The notes beneath the pieces are model-generated. The model was not told the origin of the DNA, did not search any database, and saw only the letters and a list, made by a program, of their open reading frames with translations. Of a stretch of DNA of 64,000 nt, positions 37,400 through 50,096 are shown piece after piece. Source of the DNA: Tipula vernalis (Eukaryota; Arthropoda; Insecta; Diptera; Tipulidae); assembly GCA_958295665.1 (NCBI GenBank), contig OY282560.1, forward strand, positions 85,412,311-85,476,310, in the 5' to 3' direction. A program made the translations under genes and the position numbers. Every line of letters starts with the position of its first letter. Within the stretch, counting starts at the first letter, position 1.

Positions 37400-38126
37400 A
37401 TGATGAAAGTCATGAAAATAACAAATAACGCTCAGTTTGAGCTTATTGTAAGTCTGATGCAGAAAAATGTAGACATTGCACGGGGAATAATCAAATCTGG
37501 ATCGGACGTAAAATCGGATATTAAAAATAGGTGGGATCTTTTCACAACAGAACTCAACAGTTTAGGGCCCCCAACGCGAGAATCACACGGCTGGATGAAG
37601 GTTAGCGTTATTTTTTTTTTAGATTAATTTAACTGTATTGGCTAGCGGTTTTCTAACCTCAAATTTTTTTAGGTTTGGATAGATCTCAAATTCAAAGTTA
37701 AAAAGAAGCTGACTGCAAACAAAACTGAAATTAATACAACAGGTGGAGGCCCAAATAAAATAATAGTTCTTACGCCTTTAGAGGATCTCGTAGCAGACAT
37801 TCTTAATATTAATTTGGCCATAAATCCCCTGGACAGGAATTTGGAAAACCAATAGTTAGCACAGAAGTTTCGTCAGTTTCTACAGATCCAGTGTATGTCG
37901 AACTTGATTATAATAATGAGCCTGAAGAGGTTGATGGTTCACAAATAAAATTCATAACAAAAAAACGAATTTTGATAAATTGGATAATTCTTCGAAAAGA
38001 TTCACTTTGCCAGACCAACAAACCAAAATTCAAGAAAAATTATACAATACTGTAAATTACAGTTTATCAGATGTCGGCAATCATTTGGGAGAGATTCTTA
38101 AATACACAAAAAGACATATGAATTAA
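37400..38126 (+). pseudogene. Broken zeste-like Myb/SANT-domain gene
   Basis: Starts MMKVMKITNNAQFELIVSLM with the helix-rich Myb/SANT-like DNA-binding domain found in insect 'regulatory protein zeste-like' and NAIF1-like proteins (RWDLFTTELNSLGPPTRESH is diagnostic). A 72-bp GT-AG intron (37601-37672) follows HGWMK. Exon 2 continues VWIDLKFKVKKKLTANK and TGGGPNKI...LTPLED. A +1 shift near 37829 (otherwise a stop at 37852) leads to PGQEFGKPIVSTEVSS. A second shift near 37968 leads to FDKLDNSSKRFTLPDQQ and a C-terminal helix ending LKYTKRHMN, stop at 38126. Two shifts make it non-functional unless they are assembly errors. Such proteins are accessory factors of Harbinger transposons, which fits its host element. 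Confidence 0.8.
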
Positions 38127-38396
38127 AGAAGGATAAAATGAAAATATTTATTTATTATCGTAAATTATAAACATTGAACATAACCTATAATTTTTTGACA
38201 GCTATAAAGAAAAATACAATTCACAATTTAAAAGTTACCAAAATAATTCCCAATATACTATGTATATATTTTTTATTCAAGTATGGCAATACTTTTGTAT
38301 AGCTTCGATTTGCTTACGCAATACAAAATTAAAAACGACACGAGACGACAAAGACGAGACGATTGTTGATCGACTCGACAATCGCAATAGGGCTGA

Positions 38397-39402
38397 TTGA
38401 CATGTGAGGTTTGGTTACGTCTAGAGCCTATGTAATAATTTTTTTTGTTTTTTAATTTATAACAGTCAAAATAATAATTAATAAACCTTCAAAATGGTCG
38501 TAATTAGTCGGATTCCTACTGTAGTCTGTTGTTGTAATTTGGCAAATAAAACACGACTTTTGGTAAACAAAATAACCAATCAATTCTCGTTTGGTCCGTA
38601 AAGATTGGTAGTTTTTTTGGAACTTATTACAGCTGAAAAATTGAATTCGAATTATTTTTGATTTACTTTTTTGTAATGGCCTCAAAATATTTTTTTCAAT
38701 TACCTAATCTTTATTTTATATGTTGGTCGTTGTCCGAAATACAAAAACGAATGGACAGTGTAAATAGAAAATGTGTTTTTATTCATAATCAGTTCCCAAC
38801 ATACAGCGTTTCCAACCTCTTAAAGGTTAGAAAGTAAGCGATTTCCATGGATACACTTCAAGCGGTCAGTAATAGTAAAAAAGGGGTTAGTAATGAGACG
38901 TAATCGGTCAGTAATGAAATCATTACTAACCCGTGGGGGCGCTACTATCGATTTGATGTCAATTGTGCAGCCACGACTAAGTATTTATCTTATAATGTAG
39001 CTTGTTTTATTAAATGCCTCTGATTGTGAATAAAATAGTATACAAACCTCGAGGCTACGACTTTCGATAAACTAAAGTTCTCTCAGCAGGAATGAAATAA
39101 TTTCCGCCTCGGTTTGTAATCTACTATTAAGTGACATTGTGCTGTTAAATATATTTTTACACAGCATCGAAATAACATTTTACCTCAATATGGCACCTTT
39201 ACAAATACAACGAAAAAAAGAAAAACAATTTGGCGGTGTCAATCAATCAATCTGGTGTTTGGTATCGTAACTAAACGTAGGACTGAATTAAAAAATTCCA
39301 TTTTTTATTTTGAATTTTTTATTCCCCTGTCACATGCAATTGTTGTTGTAAATTTCTCAAGAAAATACACTTTACAGTGAAATTTGGCGAATAAAATAAT
39401 TC
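38397..39402. other. Non-coding DNA with small repeats
   Basis: It contains 'ttggcaaataaaacacgact' at about 38537, related to 'ttgccaaataaaatacgact' at about 39885. A hairpin is formed by 'gggttagtaatga' (38884-38896) and its exact complement (38920-38932). No gene recognised. Confidence 0.5.
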
Positions 39403-39830
39403 AAAATGAAATCGACGAATGGTATGGTGAGACGGATAATATTGAAGTGAACAAATGCTGTAACAAAAATTTACCGCATGATGTTATATCGAATTAGAGT
39501 CTATTTCATTTTAATTTTTGTTTATTATTATTGTAATGATTGGAAAATCTAATTAATCCAGTACGCAGTTTTCTAAAATGTGGTTTTTGTATATTTGATT
39601 AATTTGGAAGAGTTGTATCAATAAAATGCCCGAAAACTGTGCTTAAAATTGCAGAATTTTAATGTTAAGTTAACTATAAATATTGAAATTATATTAAATC
39701 ATCAATAAACAAAAATTAAAATGAATTAGACTATATTTCCATATGACTTCATATAGCAAATTTTTGTTACAGCGTTTGTTACTTTTGCTTAAGCCGCTTT
39801 TTCAACTTCAACATTCGTCGATTTGCATTC
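39403..39830. mobile_element. Foldback element with arms of about 120 bp
   Basis: The left arm (39403-39530) and right arm (39700-39830) are inverted. Matches include 'aatcgacgaatg', 'gctgtaacaaaaattt' and 'ttcattttaatttttgttta' against their complements, about 75 percent overall. The loop is about 170 bp. Non-coding and moderately old. Confidence 0.6.
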
Positions 39831-39909
39831 AATTCCATCAACTTAGCAGGAATACGAAATGTACAGTACAATTGTTGTTATACCTTGCCAAATAAAATAC
39901 GACTTTTAT

Positions 39910-42900
39910 CGTTTCAAATTAAACTATTGAATGAAGCTTGAATGCGACCACGGCTTCTTTCACATACTCATTTCTCAAAAAGTTTTTCCAGGAGACAATA
40001 TCAATAAAAATTGATTTGAATAAATATACCGATTCGGTAACGAAAAGAACAATGCTAGGTGTCAAAGGAAGCGACTAAAAAATATTTATTTGAAATGGTA
40101 AAACATTTAACGTAAATAAACGAGGCCAAGCATTAACAAATAATACCACAAATATGTATGGAGGCAAATCTTTCTGAACATTTGATTTCGAATAAGAGTT
40201 ATGTATTTAAATCCGATCCAATTCATCTAGCTTTCATTGTCATTGAAAGACAATTTTTTTAGCATTTGTACTATTTTCGTCAAAATTAACAAATTTAACT
40301 TTCAGAATAGGATTTTGCGGATTATTATTACATAATATTGAATAAAATTTGAATTGATTTGAAAGTATCTAATATTTTTGACCCGCCCATTGTCTTTTCT
40401 AAATTATTTATTAGTTTCTGGAAGTCATTTAAAAATAGTCTGTTTGGTGTTTGAAGAGAATAATCAGAGGTGCGTGGCCGGAAATTGGTTGCAAATTAGC
40501 CAATTTGTCCTATACATTTTCTCGCACCCCAGACATTAAATGGCGTTAGAATATTTTAATTACTTCGATAAAATGCTTGCAAAAACTTCCATTTTACGTT
40601 AAAATTATATTTATAGCACCTAATCACATCAAAACCATTGCTAAGCATACTATTAGTAAACTCAGAAAGAATTGGGAAAGACGAGGCACGCACGAATATA
40701 TATTTCGAAGAATACCAACCCTTTCGTCAAATTTCAACATGATGCTTTCAAGCTTTTTCAACGCCGTTTGCTCGAGAGTAGTCCTGTGTGATAGGTAAAG
40801 TTATCTTTCACATCGAAATTTGTAGTTAAGTCAGTGTTGAATTACAAACAAAAAAAAAAAGAATTTGAAAAATGTTGGCATTTAGAAAACAATGTGGAAG
40901 CTGGAAGGTTTCAAAATTAAAATTTTCCAAAATTAATACCACAACTAGTTCTGAGACTTTCTCAGAGCAATTTTAAGCAGGGATGTATTGCGTATTTCTG
41001 GGAATAGTACCCGCATCAAAACAATCCTGTTTGATCACAAAGGTGCTTTGGAGTAAGAAATGGCTCGAAAATTGACAAAAAACAAGGACAATCTGGTCAA
41101 TGGATGTTTTCAGAAGAAGATTTTGCATCCTCACCAATATGTCATCACAGCAACCAGTTCAGACGGCCAAATTTCTGATCATTTTTTCTAGTATGGAATC
41201 GATGAGTTCCGTATATGATGGACTAGCGGATTTCGACAATTGCGTATTATGACAGACACTCCGTACAAATTTTGCTAGTTTAGTTTCATTTTTTACAAGT
41301 TTTATTCCTGCGACCTTATTCCGGGGGCTTTTGCTGCCGTTTAGATGAGGAGTCGACGATTATACGAAAATATTGGTGTCAGGACTCATTATGAAGCTTT
41401 TAGCTATTGCCGATCTGAATCAGAAACCATGAGCTTTAATGTCCGAATCTGTACAAACCGCGTGTACCATTATTTTAGTAAATTTCGTACGGCACTGCAT
41501 TATTTTCATCTATACGTACAGCTTTTTTTTATCTCCTTTAACTGTATAAAATATTAGTGTTGGTTTAAATATAAAAATCATAATAATGATCATCAGTTAT
41601 TAAATTATTAATTAACTTTTTTTATGTAAAAAATTGGAACCGCAAAATCTTGATAAGAGATAAAAATTTCTGCCTCTTATAATAATTTCCAATATTTTAA
41701 TAATCTCTCAACTGAATTAGCATGAATGTGTATGTATGGGTATGTCGTTTAGTTACAACATTAAAATGAATCAGGCAAAACATGTTGATGGGTCATAAAA
41801 CAAAAAGTGCATTTATGAAATAAGTAAGTACTCATCGTATCTCTTCCTAATATGCTATAGCTGTATGGCTTATCACATAATCTCGTAAATGTATTTTTAT
41901 ACTATACTACCTTCAACATTATCGGACAATATACAATATAATCTATGACACTTCCGATTAGGTCGCAAGCATATTTTCATTTTTTTTTCAAGAAATTGTT
42001 ACTGTATTGTACATACACAATAGCAACTAATTTCTTATCAAATAAACTTTAGTAGTTTTGTTGTATTTTGAAGAAAATGTATGACATAACTATACGAGTG
42101 TATTATAGTAATGTCTTCTTTAATATAATATTTTGTTGTACATATTTAAATAACTAAATAAGATAAAATTCTCTCTGATATTTTTTAATCTATTTTCCAG
42201 TCATGTACAATGTACTCAACATATTTCTTTTTTTTTGGAAAGCATAATAATAATTTTTGGCATTAGCGGAAATTACTGTCATCACATTTTCGAGATATGT
42301 ATTTTTTCTGTTTTTTTATTTCAAACGATTGGTAAATGAATTTGTACTGTATAATATTTATAATGTTATGTAATAATAATCCAGATTTCGTTATATTTTT
42401 GTAACATCATGAGCGCGAATTGATAATATAAATCTAAACCTCGCACTAAGTCACATTTCACACATTATTATTGCTGGCATAAATAATTATTTTATTATCT
42501 GTAAGTTGTGTTAAGTAAGAGTTTCTTGGAAATAACAAACTTTATTATTCATAGAAAAAACGGCATCGGAAACAAAATCTCGCTTTCCTAATTAGAAATT
42601 GTGGGTAAAAAAGGAAATGAGCATTTTTTTTAGCTCTCTTTATTTTAAGTCAAAGGAAAAAGTTTTATTACAAAATAAAAACTTTTTAGTTTGTGTACAC
42701 CTTAAAGTTGATTATAATATTTAATTATGGAAACACAAATCTAATTTACATTAACGAGATACTATGATACACTCGTACATATATTCCGAGGTTAGTCACC
42801 ATTAGAATCTCAATATTGATAAATACAACAACAACATGTATTGTTGTGTGGACATTATTTTTCGAAAGAATTCTCGGAAAAAATAAACGTTTTTATATTT

Positions 42901-45900
42901 TGTGGAAAACACGTATTTTTCTTCTTAAAACGAAAATATCAATCATATATGTACATAATGTATGCGAACAAATAAATAACAAGATTTTTGGAATTTGAAC
43001 ACAAACCACAATTCATATTTTATACTTATACTCAAAATATTTAAACCAATTTCTACGAAGAAATTTTTAACTTAACATTATTTGGGAATTATGTTTTTAA
43101 GCGTGGTAACGCTTATACTGCTGTTTATACTGCAATCCAACGCTCTGTGCAAAGCATTCTGCTTCAGTTGGGATTAATTCAAGGCAACATAAAACAAAAA
43201 GATTAAAAAAATTTCATGAACGTATGGCAATCTGTAGTAGAAATTCAAGAAGAAAATTTTCTAAGAAATTTGAATGCCTGAAATTGAATATAAAATAACT
43301 AACAGTAACGATTTGAGAGTGTCATAATTTAATAATAATTTTGTTACATCAAATTTTCGAAGTTTAGGACATTTTTGTTGTTTTTGGGAAAATGTTAAAC
43401 TACGTCATACAATTTTTTACTTTATGTATGTGTATGTTATAATTCGTGATTGATGGTTTCCATTCACATAATAAATTTTTCTAGTGCCACGTCATATTCA
43501 ATTATTTGTTTATTGATGTATACCGAGTGAAATAGGGTTTAGACTTCTGGTGATTTTTAAAATTTATTATGCGTAAATATTTAGAGTTGATTGTGCCTAA
43601 AATTATATTTTTTAAACGTCCAAGCTAAAGCCAATATCACTAATTAATTTTATAAATTTCCATTTTAATCTTTGTGTGAATTTTGATAAAGAAAATGTTC
43701 TGCCTATGATTTTTATCATTTCATTTTAATCTAATCAACAAATATTGGAAAAAAAAAAAAAATTAGCTTGCACATACCTATACAGAATACAGTAAAGGAA
43801 ATTGGTAAATATATTTTACAATAAACTATTAAACCCTCAGTAAATAAAGTAGTAAACAAATAAAAATCTTCTACATTTTTCACATTTTACTTATATAAAT
43901 AACAGGACATTGCGTGAGCACTCTGAAATATTTGATTTGTACATATTACATACAGAGATTTGTTTTAGGTTTCTATTCAAATTTGAACAAAATTTAAAAC
44001 ACAAAAAAACATTCATTTTGATTATTCACAAATAGAATTTAGATAAACAGATAGACAAAAGAAAGCAACTACGATAAAAAAAAAATAAGAATACAAACTA
44101 GAGAAATAACTTGTAGAAAATTTAAATATGAGATACCTTTTAAGAAATATATAAACGATGAAAAGGGAAAAATACATTTGATTATCAGGAAAATCAAGTA
44201 AAAAATAAAACATTTTCATGAAAATTTAATTTTTTTAGATAAATTTTATTACTTGTGTGTACGGTTATTTATATACATACATATATTTCCAGTGTTCCTT
44301 TTTTTTATGTTCTCTCTCCTCTTCATACCATCAACAATACCATATAATTTGGTTCAATGAAGTAATGGAAATTAATTGGAATATTTAATTTATGACCATC
44401 CCTCGTACATATATTTTCAGGAAAATAAATTAATGTTTGTTCATCTTTCTTCGGTTTTCATTATCTATTGAATAAATTTTTATTTTGTGTCTTGTATGTC
44501 GTATTCGTATTACATATATAAAAATACTTAAATATTTTCAAGAAGTTACCCAATTATGTATGTACATACATAATTCCACAATCGTCTATCTTTTCTGAGT
44601 AATGCATTTTAAAGGCAAAAAAAAAAAATTGTCACGTGATACTGAAATAAAAAAAATCTAAATTTATTTCAGAAAAGTGGTAAACTTTTCAAAGTGAATT
44701 TTACATATATATGTAGAGATTGCTAGAGAATTAGGTTTCTCGGCGAAATTAATTTCACGAGAATTCTAGAATTTCGAATTTTTTCTCTCGAGTAATCTCG
44801 GGAATTTTGGGGAAGAAACATGTCTTTCGAAGAGTAAACAGCATTTTTGTTCCATTTTTTTGCTGTTGAAAACTTCACATTATTTCGGAATCGACAAAAG
44901 TTACAAAATTATGATCCTCTACTGTTTTATAGTCAAAATCCTCTCTATAATCTCAGGGCCGGCTAGAAGGAGGCGCGGCGATAACGGATTTATAACTGTA
45001 AAATTATCCAATAATCCTGATGAAATGAATTTTACCGTAGTAGTATGGAAAAATTTGGTTTGTTGATGGAAAATAGACCGAAAGGCCGGAGGTCAGAGAG
45101 TACAACATTAATATGCCTTGTAATTGGTATCGAGTCCATTTATTTTACCATTAATTTTTAGAACAAAAAATAAATGTACAGCCGAACATAATTGTTGGTG
45201 GAAAAAAAAACAGGACCTAAACGACCTTGTTTATGAGGTAATTATTGGAGAACTTCATTTTATCAAATTTAATATCGACTAAATATGAATTTAAAAGCAA
45301 AATTATTGCTTAGTCCAATAATGTCAGATTATGGTTTAATCGAAATTTTAATTTTTAGATGTTGGTAAAAAACTGAAATTTGTAAAATTATTTTCTCTTT
45401 TGATTTCTATTTAAGTATAGCTATTTCAATGAAATACATTAAATAATTAGGCAAAAGCTAATCAAAATTTCCAAAATTACATTCAACCAAATTCTTCGAG
45501 TTTCAACTAAAAACTTTGTATCAGAATTGAGATCATCCAAATTCATCTTCTTATCTGCGTCTTGATCAAATAAAGTTCCAAATCATTAAATAAACCATAG
45601 GCCACTGTTGAAATCTGTTCCTACTCATCTGAGGAAAATAAATTACCAAACTTCCAAAGAATACAAGTTACTTGCATCTTCACGTCAATTGAACAAGTAC
45701 AGTAAAAAGGCTAAATAAAGCCCCAAAATCAGACTGAAGAAAATATGGACGACGATGGCGATGAATACTTGAGATCTACCAACCAAAGTGCTAAATACGA
45801 AGTAATCATCGTTGAGATAAAATATTTTGAAAGTTGTAAATGTAAATGTGGATTTAACATCAAATCGTTGCTATAAATCGACCAATTTAAGTCGAATTTT

Positions 45901-45960
45901 TTTGTAACGATCATTTGAATGCGGCCTACAGAACCACCAAATTCTCTGAAAAGCATTCAA
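39910..45960. other. Long non-coding stretch
   Basis: Six kilobases with no recognised gene or element. Short open frames at 40577-40798 and 41345-41557 have ordinary composition and no family resemblance. AT-rich runs and TATGTA/TACATA motifs are common, as in other dipteran introns. A CG-richer patch is at about 44955-45000. Probably part of the long upstream shep intron. Confidence 0.45.
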
Positions 45961-45980
45961 TACAAATATATATCTGTGGA

Positions 45981-46092
45981 CACAAGACAAAACCGCCTAA
46001 GTCGACTTAAGACAAAAATTATTTTTAATATTCGACGTTTTCTACCTCTCTAGAAAAATTATCAAATTTAGCTTAAGCGATTTTGTCTTGTG
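45981..46092. mobile_element. Tiny MITE-like inverted repeat
   Basis: 'cacaagacaaaaccgcctaa' and the complement of the right end ('cacaagacaaaatcgcttaa') match at 18 of 20 positions, 112 bp end to end. No clear target duplication. Confidence 0.5.
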
Positions 46093-46699
46093 ATCACGAA
46101 TATGTAATTGCACTTGAATTTCAATTTTTTTGATGTTGCATGACAAATTCTCTATGTGCCATGCGAATATAGACTTATTCAGATCTTAAATAAAAAGAAA
46201 TGTTTTAATATAATTGTGCGCAGCCTTCAATGATGTAGATCAAAAAATTATAAAAACTTTGATGGGTCGCATTTATAATAATCATTAACATGTATTATAT
46301 TTCAGTTTTAATACACAAAACATTCAAAATGATTATGATTTACATTCATATTTCATTTGAAAATTAACAGGTGTAAAAAAATATTGCACGCCTATGGAAA
46401 CAACGTCACCATTTAATTTTGTCATGGACTAAGGAAAATAAATAACCAAATGTCGTTTATATCGAACAAAACCACAACAACAACAAAAATTGTTAAATTG
46501 CATTAATTCTTAGATTATCCATTTCAAAGGTATAAGTGATTCAAACATTTTGTGATTCAAAACGTTATAACATACATAAATAATAAAATAACCTAAAAAT
46601 TTAAATACAAATACAACATAAAAATGTAAATAATTAATCCGAAATAGTACATCACTGTTTATCCGATATATTTTTTCTGCGCGAGAACTGTCAGAATTC

Positions 46700-47230
46700 C
46701 ACCGAGATTATGGCAATACGAGTAATGACTCAAAACCAAATCACAAATTTCTGGGCGATTGTGCATTATACCGAATTGCTCAAAGAAACGCGACGAATTA
46801 CCCAAGCAACAAATTTAAAATCACTCAAAACCTAAAATGAATAAACGCCAACAATTTTCGGGCGATAGTGCTTACCTTAAAAAGTGGACGATTTTTAATT
46901 TTTAATGGTTTAGTTAAAATACATATTAAATTTTTGAACACTTTTAATGTATTTTTATTACACTTCCGCGAAAGTCAATAGTGTTGGCAAATCAACCAAA
47001 ATTTTGAGTGATTAATGATTTCCGAATTTTGGGTAATTTTGGTTTGGGCCATTTTGAATTCTTTGTTGGATAATGGCACAGTTATCAATTTATTTTTGGG
47101 TGTTTATTCATTTTTAATAATCGCCCAATTTTCTTAGACGAACATTCGTCCACATTTACAGTGAGTATAATCACTCGAACCTAAAACGAATAATTTCCCA
47201 AAAATATTTTATCAAATTTTTGGTTTGTTA
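46700..47230. repeat. Diverged repeat region
   Basis: The motif 'tcactcaaaacctaaaatga' (about 46822) recurs as 'tcactcgaacctaaaacgaa' (about 47173), and 'gggcgat' motifs recur on both strands. This suggests an old, rearranged repeat element. No boundaries can be set. Confidence 0.35.
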
Positions 47231-47883
47231 ACAAAAATTTAATGGGGTCATCGTTTTTAATGGGACACGTTATTTTGAATTTTGTGGGATTTTTTTGGGA
47301 TTTTAATTTTTGGGAATTCGATGGTATCCCATATGTTTACTTGTATAATGTTTATTATAATACAATATATTAAATATTACGTCGAAGGGCACGGTTACCA
47401 GACAAATTTTATTAAATCTCATTTTCTTGAATTTTAGACTAAAGAGCTTTATCATCATGTTTCATATTAATGATTAGTTAAAAAAAAAGAAACAGAATTA
47501 GTTCTCAATGAACGAGAGAACGTTAGAAATTGGAGTTGGCGAAAACATTTCCCACTCACCATAAAAACTGCTATTTAAATTTTAAAGCCAATCTTTTGCA
47601 TTACATTTTAGTTAAGGGCTAATCTTGCTTTCTATAATCAATTAGTGGCTAATTTTATTTGAAAAAAAAAAAAAAAAAAAATCTTTGGTAATGTAAGCTA
47701 AAATCAGCCATTAGTTCCAATTAAAAACCAAACTATTGTTGATGGAGAAGAAGTTGCAGTTTAGTAGGAATATTTTCATTTTGTACTATAAAACCTTTCC
47801 GAAAAAATCGTGAAAGCTCTTAAAGTTTTAATTTTTTTTACAAATATAAGTGAAGCTTTAAAAGTACTATAAGTAGGTGTCCC

Positions 47884-47990
47884 ATTGGAATGAGGTCAAA
47901 CGGATAGAGCGTGTAGCCTGGAAATGAACCGTTATGCCTGGAAATAAACCGTTATAGCAAAGCATTCCTAAATATACAAGCCGTCAGGTT
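47884..47990 (+). repeat. Possible degenerate tRNA-related SINE fragment
   Basis: 'acggatagagcgtgtagcct' resembles an A-box region, and 'caggttcagacc' about 90 bp later resembles a B box. A 20-bp unit ('gcctggaaatgaaccgttat') is duplicated in tandem between them, which would explain the long spacing. Weak evidence; no target duplication found. Confidence 0.25.
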
Positions 47991-48481
47991 CAGACCAATT
48001 TAAAAAGAAGCTTAATTTAAGGGGGATACATTTTACGATTTTCCATAAGAACCCATGTAAAATTGAACATTTTCGATTAAAATTTTATGAATGAAAAATA
48101 CTCGTAACAGAAAATATTTTTAGGTTTATATTTAAATCAAACCTTTGACTATAACATATTTTAAAACCAATAACTTAAATTTAGTAGTTAGTACAAATTT
48201 ACTTTTTCTTTGTATGTATATGTGAAAAATACAGTATAAAATTATAAAAACGAAATCATTGACTTAAGATCTTACCTAATATTTATCAAAGATTTTAAAA
48301 TACAATACACTAGAAATAGACAAACAACGCCTAACCACTCTTTAAAAACATGAACGGAAGGTATGACATGATGAGGTGTAAAGATGTGTTTATAAATAAA
48401 GGGGTTTTAGTAAAACATTAATTAAATATCTATAAACAAGATTTTATTAAATGATTTTCAAATAATATTATTCTATAATTT

Positions 48482-48667
48482 TTAAGGCACAGAGTTCTTC
48501 GTTATAAGTCCGCTGCGACCAATCTGTCGCCTTGGATAATTTATATCAAACCAATTTCGAACTTGTCTTCCGTAGTGTACAGGAGCTATTGGAGATACAA
48601 ATCTTTCCGAGTTATAATAATATAATAATAATGGGACCGATTCTGAAGTTCTGTTTTTTTTGTTCAA
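48482..48667 (-). pseudogene. Mariner-superfamily transposase fragment
   Basis: The frame encodes SPIAPVHYGRQVRNWFDINY followed by PRRQIGRSGLI, then diverges to a stop. This is the region of insect Tc1/mariner-type transposases that normally reads HY..xVRxWLdxxFPxRWIGRxGxI just before a WPPRSPDLTPLDFF block. That block, with the last catalytic residues, is missing. It is an isolated fragment and non-functional. Confidence 0.6.
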
Positions 48668-49027
48668 TACAAAGCGGGGAAGTAAAATAATATAACAATA
48701 AACAATAAAATAAAAATAAACTTCCCTTTGCCGGTAGGAAGAATATTTGCAGCAATATACACTGAAGAGGATTTTGAAATATTGAAATGTCTTCCGTGAG
48801 CAAAGAACTTTGTTAAAACTACAGCCTTAACATAGAAATATGTTGCCTGCGAAAAAATGTATGAAAGATCGATCCAAAGTGTTGGCAAGAGATTTTCTTT
48901 TAGGGAAAACGATACTGACGAAATCCGTAAAATCTGAAGTTTTAAGCATCCTGTGTTGTTTTTAATAACTGTCCGACCAATGCTATTTTGTTCCACGCTA
49001 GGGTTTCTCAAAACTGCATCCAGTTTT
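48668..49027 (-). pseudogene. Possible upstream part of the same transposase
   Basis: An open stretch in another frame contains LRNPSVEQNSIGRTVIKNNT and GCLKLQ, reminiscent of the helix-turn-helix part of the same transposase class (S...V...ILKKN..HPYKLQ). The rest is unrecognisable. The link to the fragment at 48482-48667 is inference from position, strand and a weak match. Confidence 0.3.
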
Positions 49028-49106
49028 TGTCTCAAAAGTGTGACTGGGAATTCCCGGGATTTTTCGGTTTTCGATTTTTTTTTGTTTGGTTTTGTATACT
49101 ATTTTA

Positions 49107-49765
49107 CAGTAAAACCTCGGTTTAAGAGGAGTAGACCCGAATGTAGAAAATTTGAATATCCGGTATAGGAGTTTATCCATCAAATGCATTGACAAACCAA
49201 ATTCAGACATATTAGGAAGGAACTTGGTTATTTCTTAACCGTTTACGATGAAATGTCGCATGCACCATGGCAAGGGGATTTTAAATATTAGATTAAGTTC
49301 TGGAATATGACTAATGAGGAATAAACTTGGTTATATTTATATTAACCAATTATGATGAAATTCGATTTGTACAATGGAAATAGGATTCTAAAATTATATT
49401 TAGAAGAAGTTCTGGAATATGGCCAATTAAGAAGGAACTCGGCCATATCTTAACCGATTATAATGAAATTAGGCACGTACAACGGAAATGCGTTGCTAAA
49501 ATGAGTTTTAGATAAGGTTCTGGTGTAAGGCCAATTAGGGTGGAATTTGGTGATTTCCTTACCGAATATGATGAAATTCAGCATGCACGACGGAAATGGG
49601 ATTCTTTCATCATAAAAGGTTAAGAAATAGCAAAGTTCCTTCCTAATTGGGCTTAATTTGACTTGGAAATGCTATATTCAAATTTTCTACATTTGAATCT
49701 AAGGGACAGTTGGAAATAATAGACAGGAAAGTTGCCAATTAGTCTCTTAAACCGAGGTTTTTCTG
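49107..49765. mobile_element. Pogo/Tigger-like MITE with internal tandem repeats
   Basis: Ends 'cagtaaaacctcggtttaag' (left) and 'cagaaaaacctcggtttaag' (reverse complement of right) differ at one position. TA stands at 49105-49106 and 49766-49767. CAGT termini with a TA target match the pogo/Tigger branch of Tc1/mariner. There is no transposase; the interior is a tandem array (49213-49620). Confidence 0.8.
49213..49620. repeat. Tandem repeat of about 105-110 bp inside the MITE
   Basis: Four diverged units begin near 49213, 49318, 49428 and 49537. Each contains a 'gaaggaacttggttat'-like start, 'taaccgattatgatgaaatt' and 'caacggaaatgggattct'. A further related unit occurs at about 50985-51105, outside this element. 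Confidence 0.75.
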
Positions 49766-50096
49766 TAATATATTGTTCCTATGCGGTTATTGAGTTACAG
49801 GATCCCGGGATTTCCTGGTCACACTTTTGAAACAGAAAATAGAATCCCAGAATTCTGTTTGGGAATCTCTAAGTATCCTGTACGGTTTTGAGCTAAAAAA
49901 GTACATAAAATAAATAAATCAAAAACTAAGAAATGTGGGATTTCCCGGTCATACTTTTTAGACCAGGATCCCGATCATACCGTTTAAGAAATCCTATTCC
50001 ACATATATTTTTGCCCCAACGATAGGTATAGGGTTAAAGTTTTCTTACATCCTTTAAAAAATTTTTAATTTATACGATTTTAATATTTTCCGAAGA

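Larger units (their letters stand above)
35813..38396 (+). mobile_element. Harbinger-like composite element (outer layer of a nest)
   Basis: Left end 'cagccctattgcgaatgtcg' and right end (reverse complement) 'cagccctattgcgattgtcg' match at 19 of 20 positions. ATT occurs on both sides (35810-35812 and 38397-38399), suggesting a 3-bp duplication. The right portion carries a broken Myb/SANT-domain gene (37400-38126). In PIF/Harbinger elements a Myb-like accessory protein accompanies the DDE nuclease; no nuclease gene is visible here. The interior is split by a related MITE (about 35936-36542) and a second TIR element (36544-37328) that is itself interrupted (36630-36860). Confidence 0.65.
49028..49837. 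mobile_element. Outer inverted-repeat pair around the pogo-like element
   Basis: 'tctcaaaagtgtgactggga' at the left matches the complement of the right side ('tttcaaaagtgtgaccagga'), both followed by a CCCGGGA block. A third, partial copy of the motif lies at 49929-49975. The pogo-like element sits between the arms, so this may be an older TIR element that was hit later. Confidence 0.5.

Noticed and set aside
48612..49210. Several overlapping minus-strand frames upstream of the transposase fragment
   Set aside because: Most are alternative phases of the same decayed element or of the inverted-repeat flanks; only the stretch at 48668-49027 has any weak resemblance worth listing.
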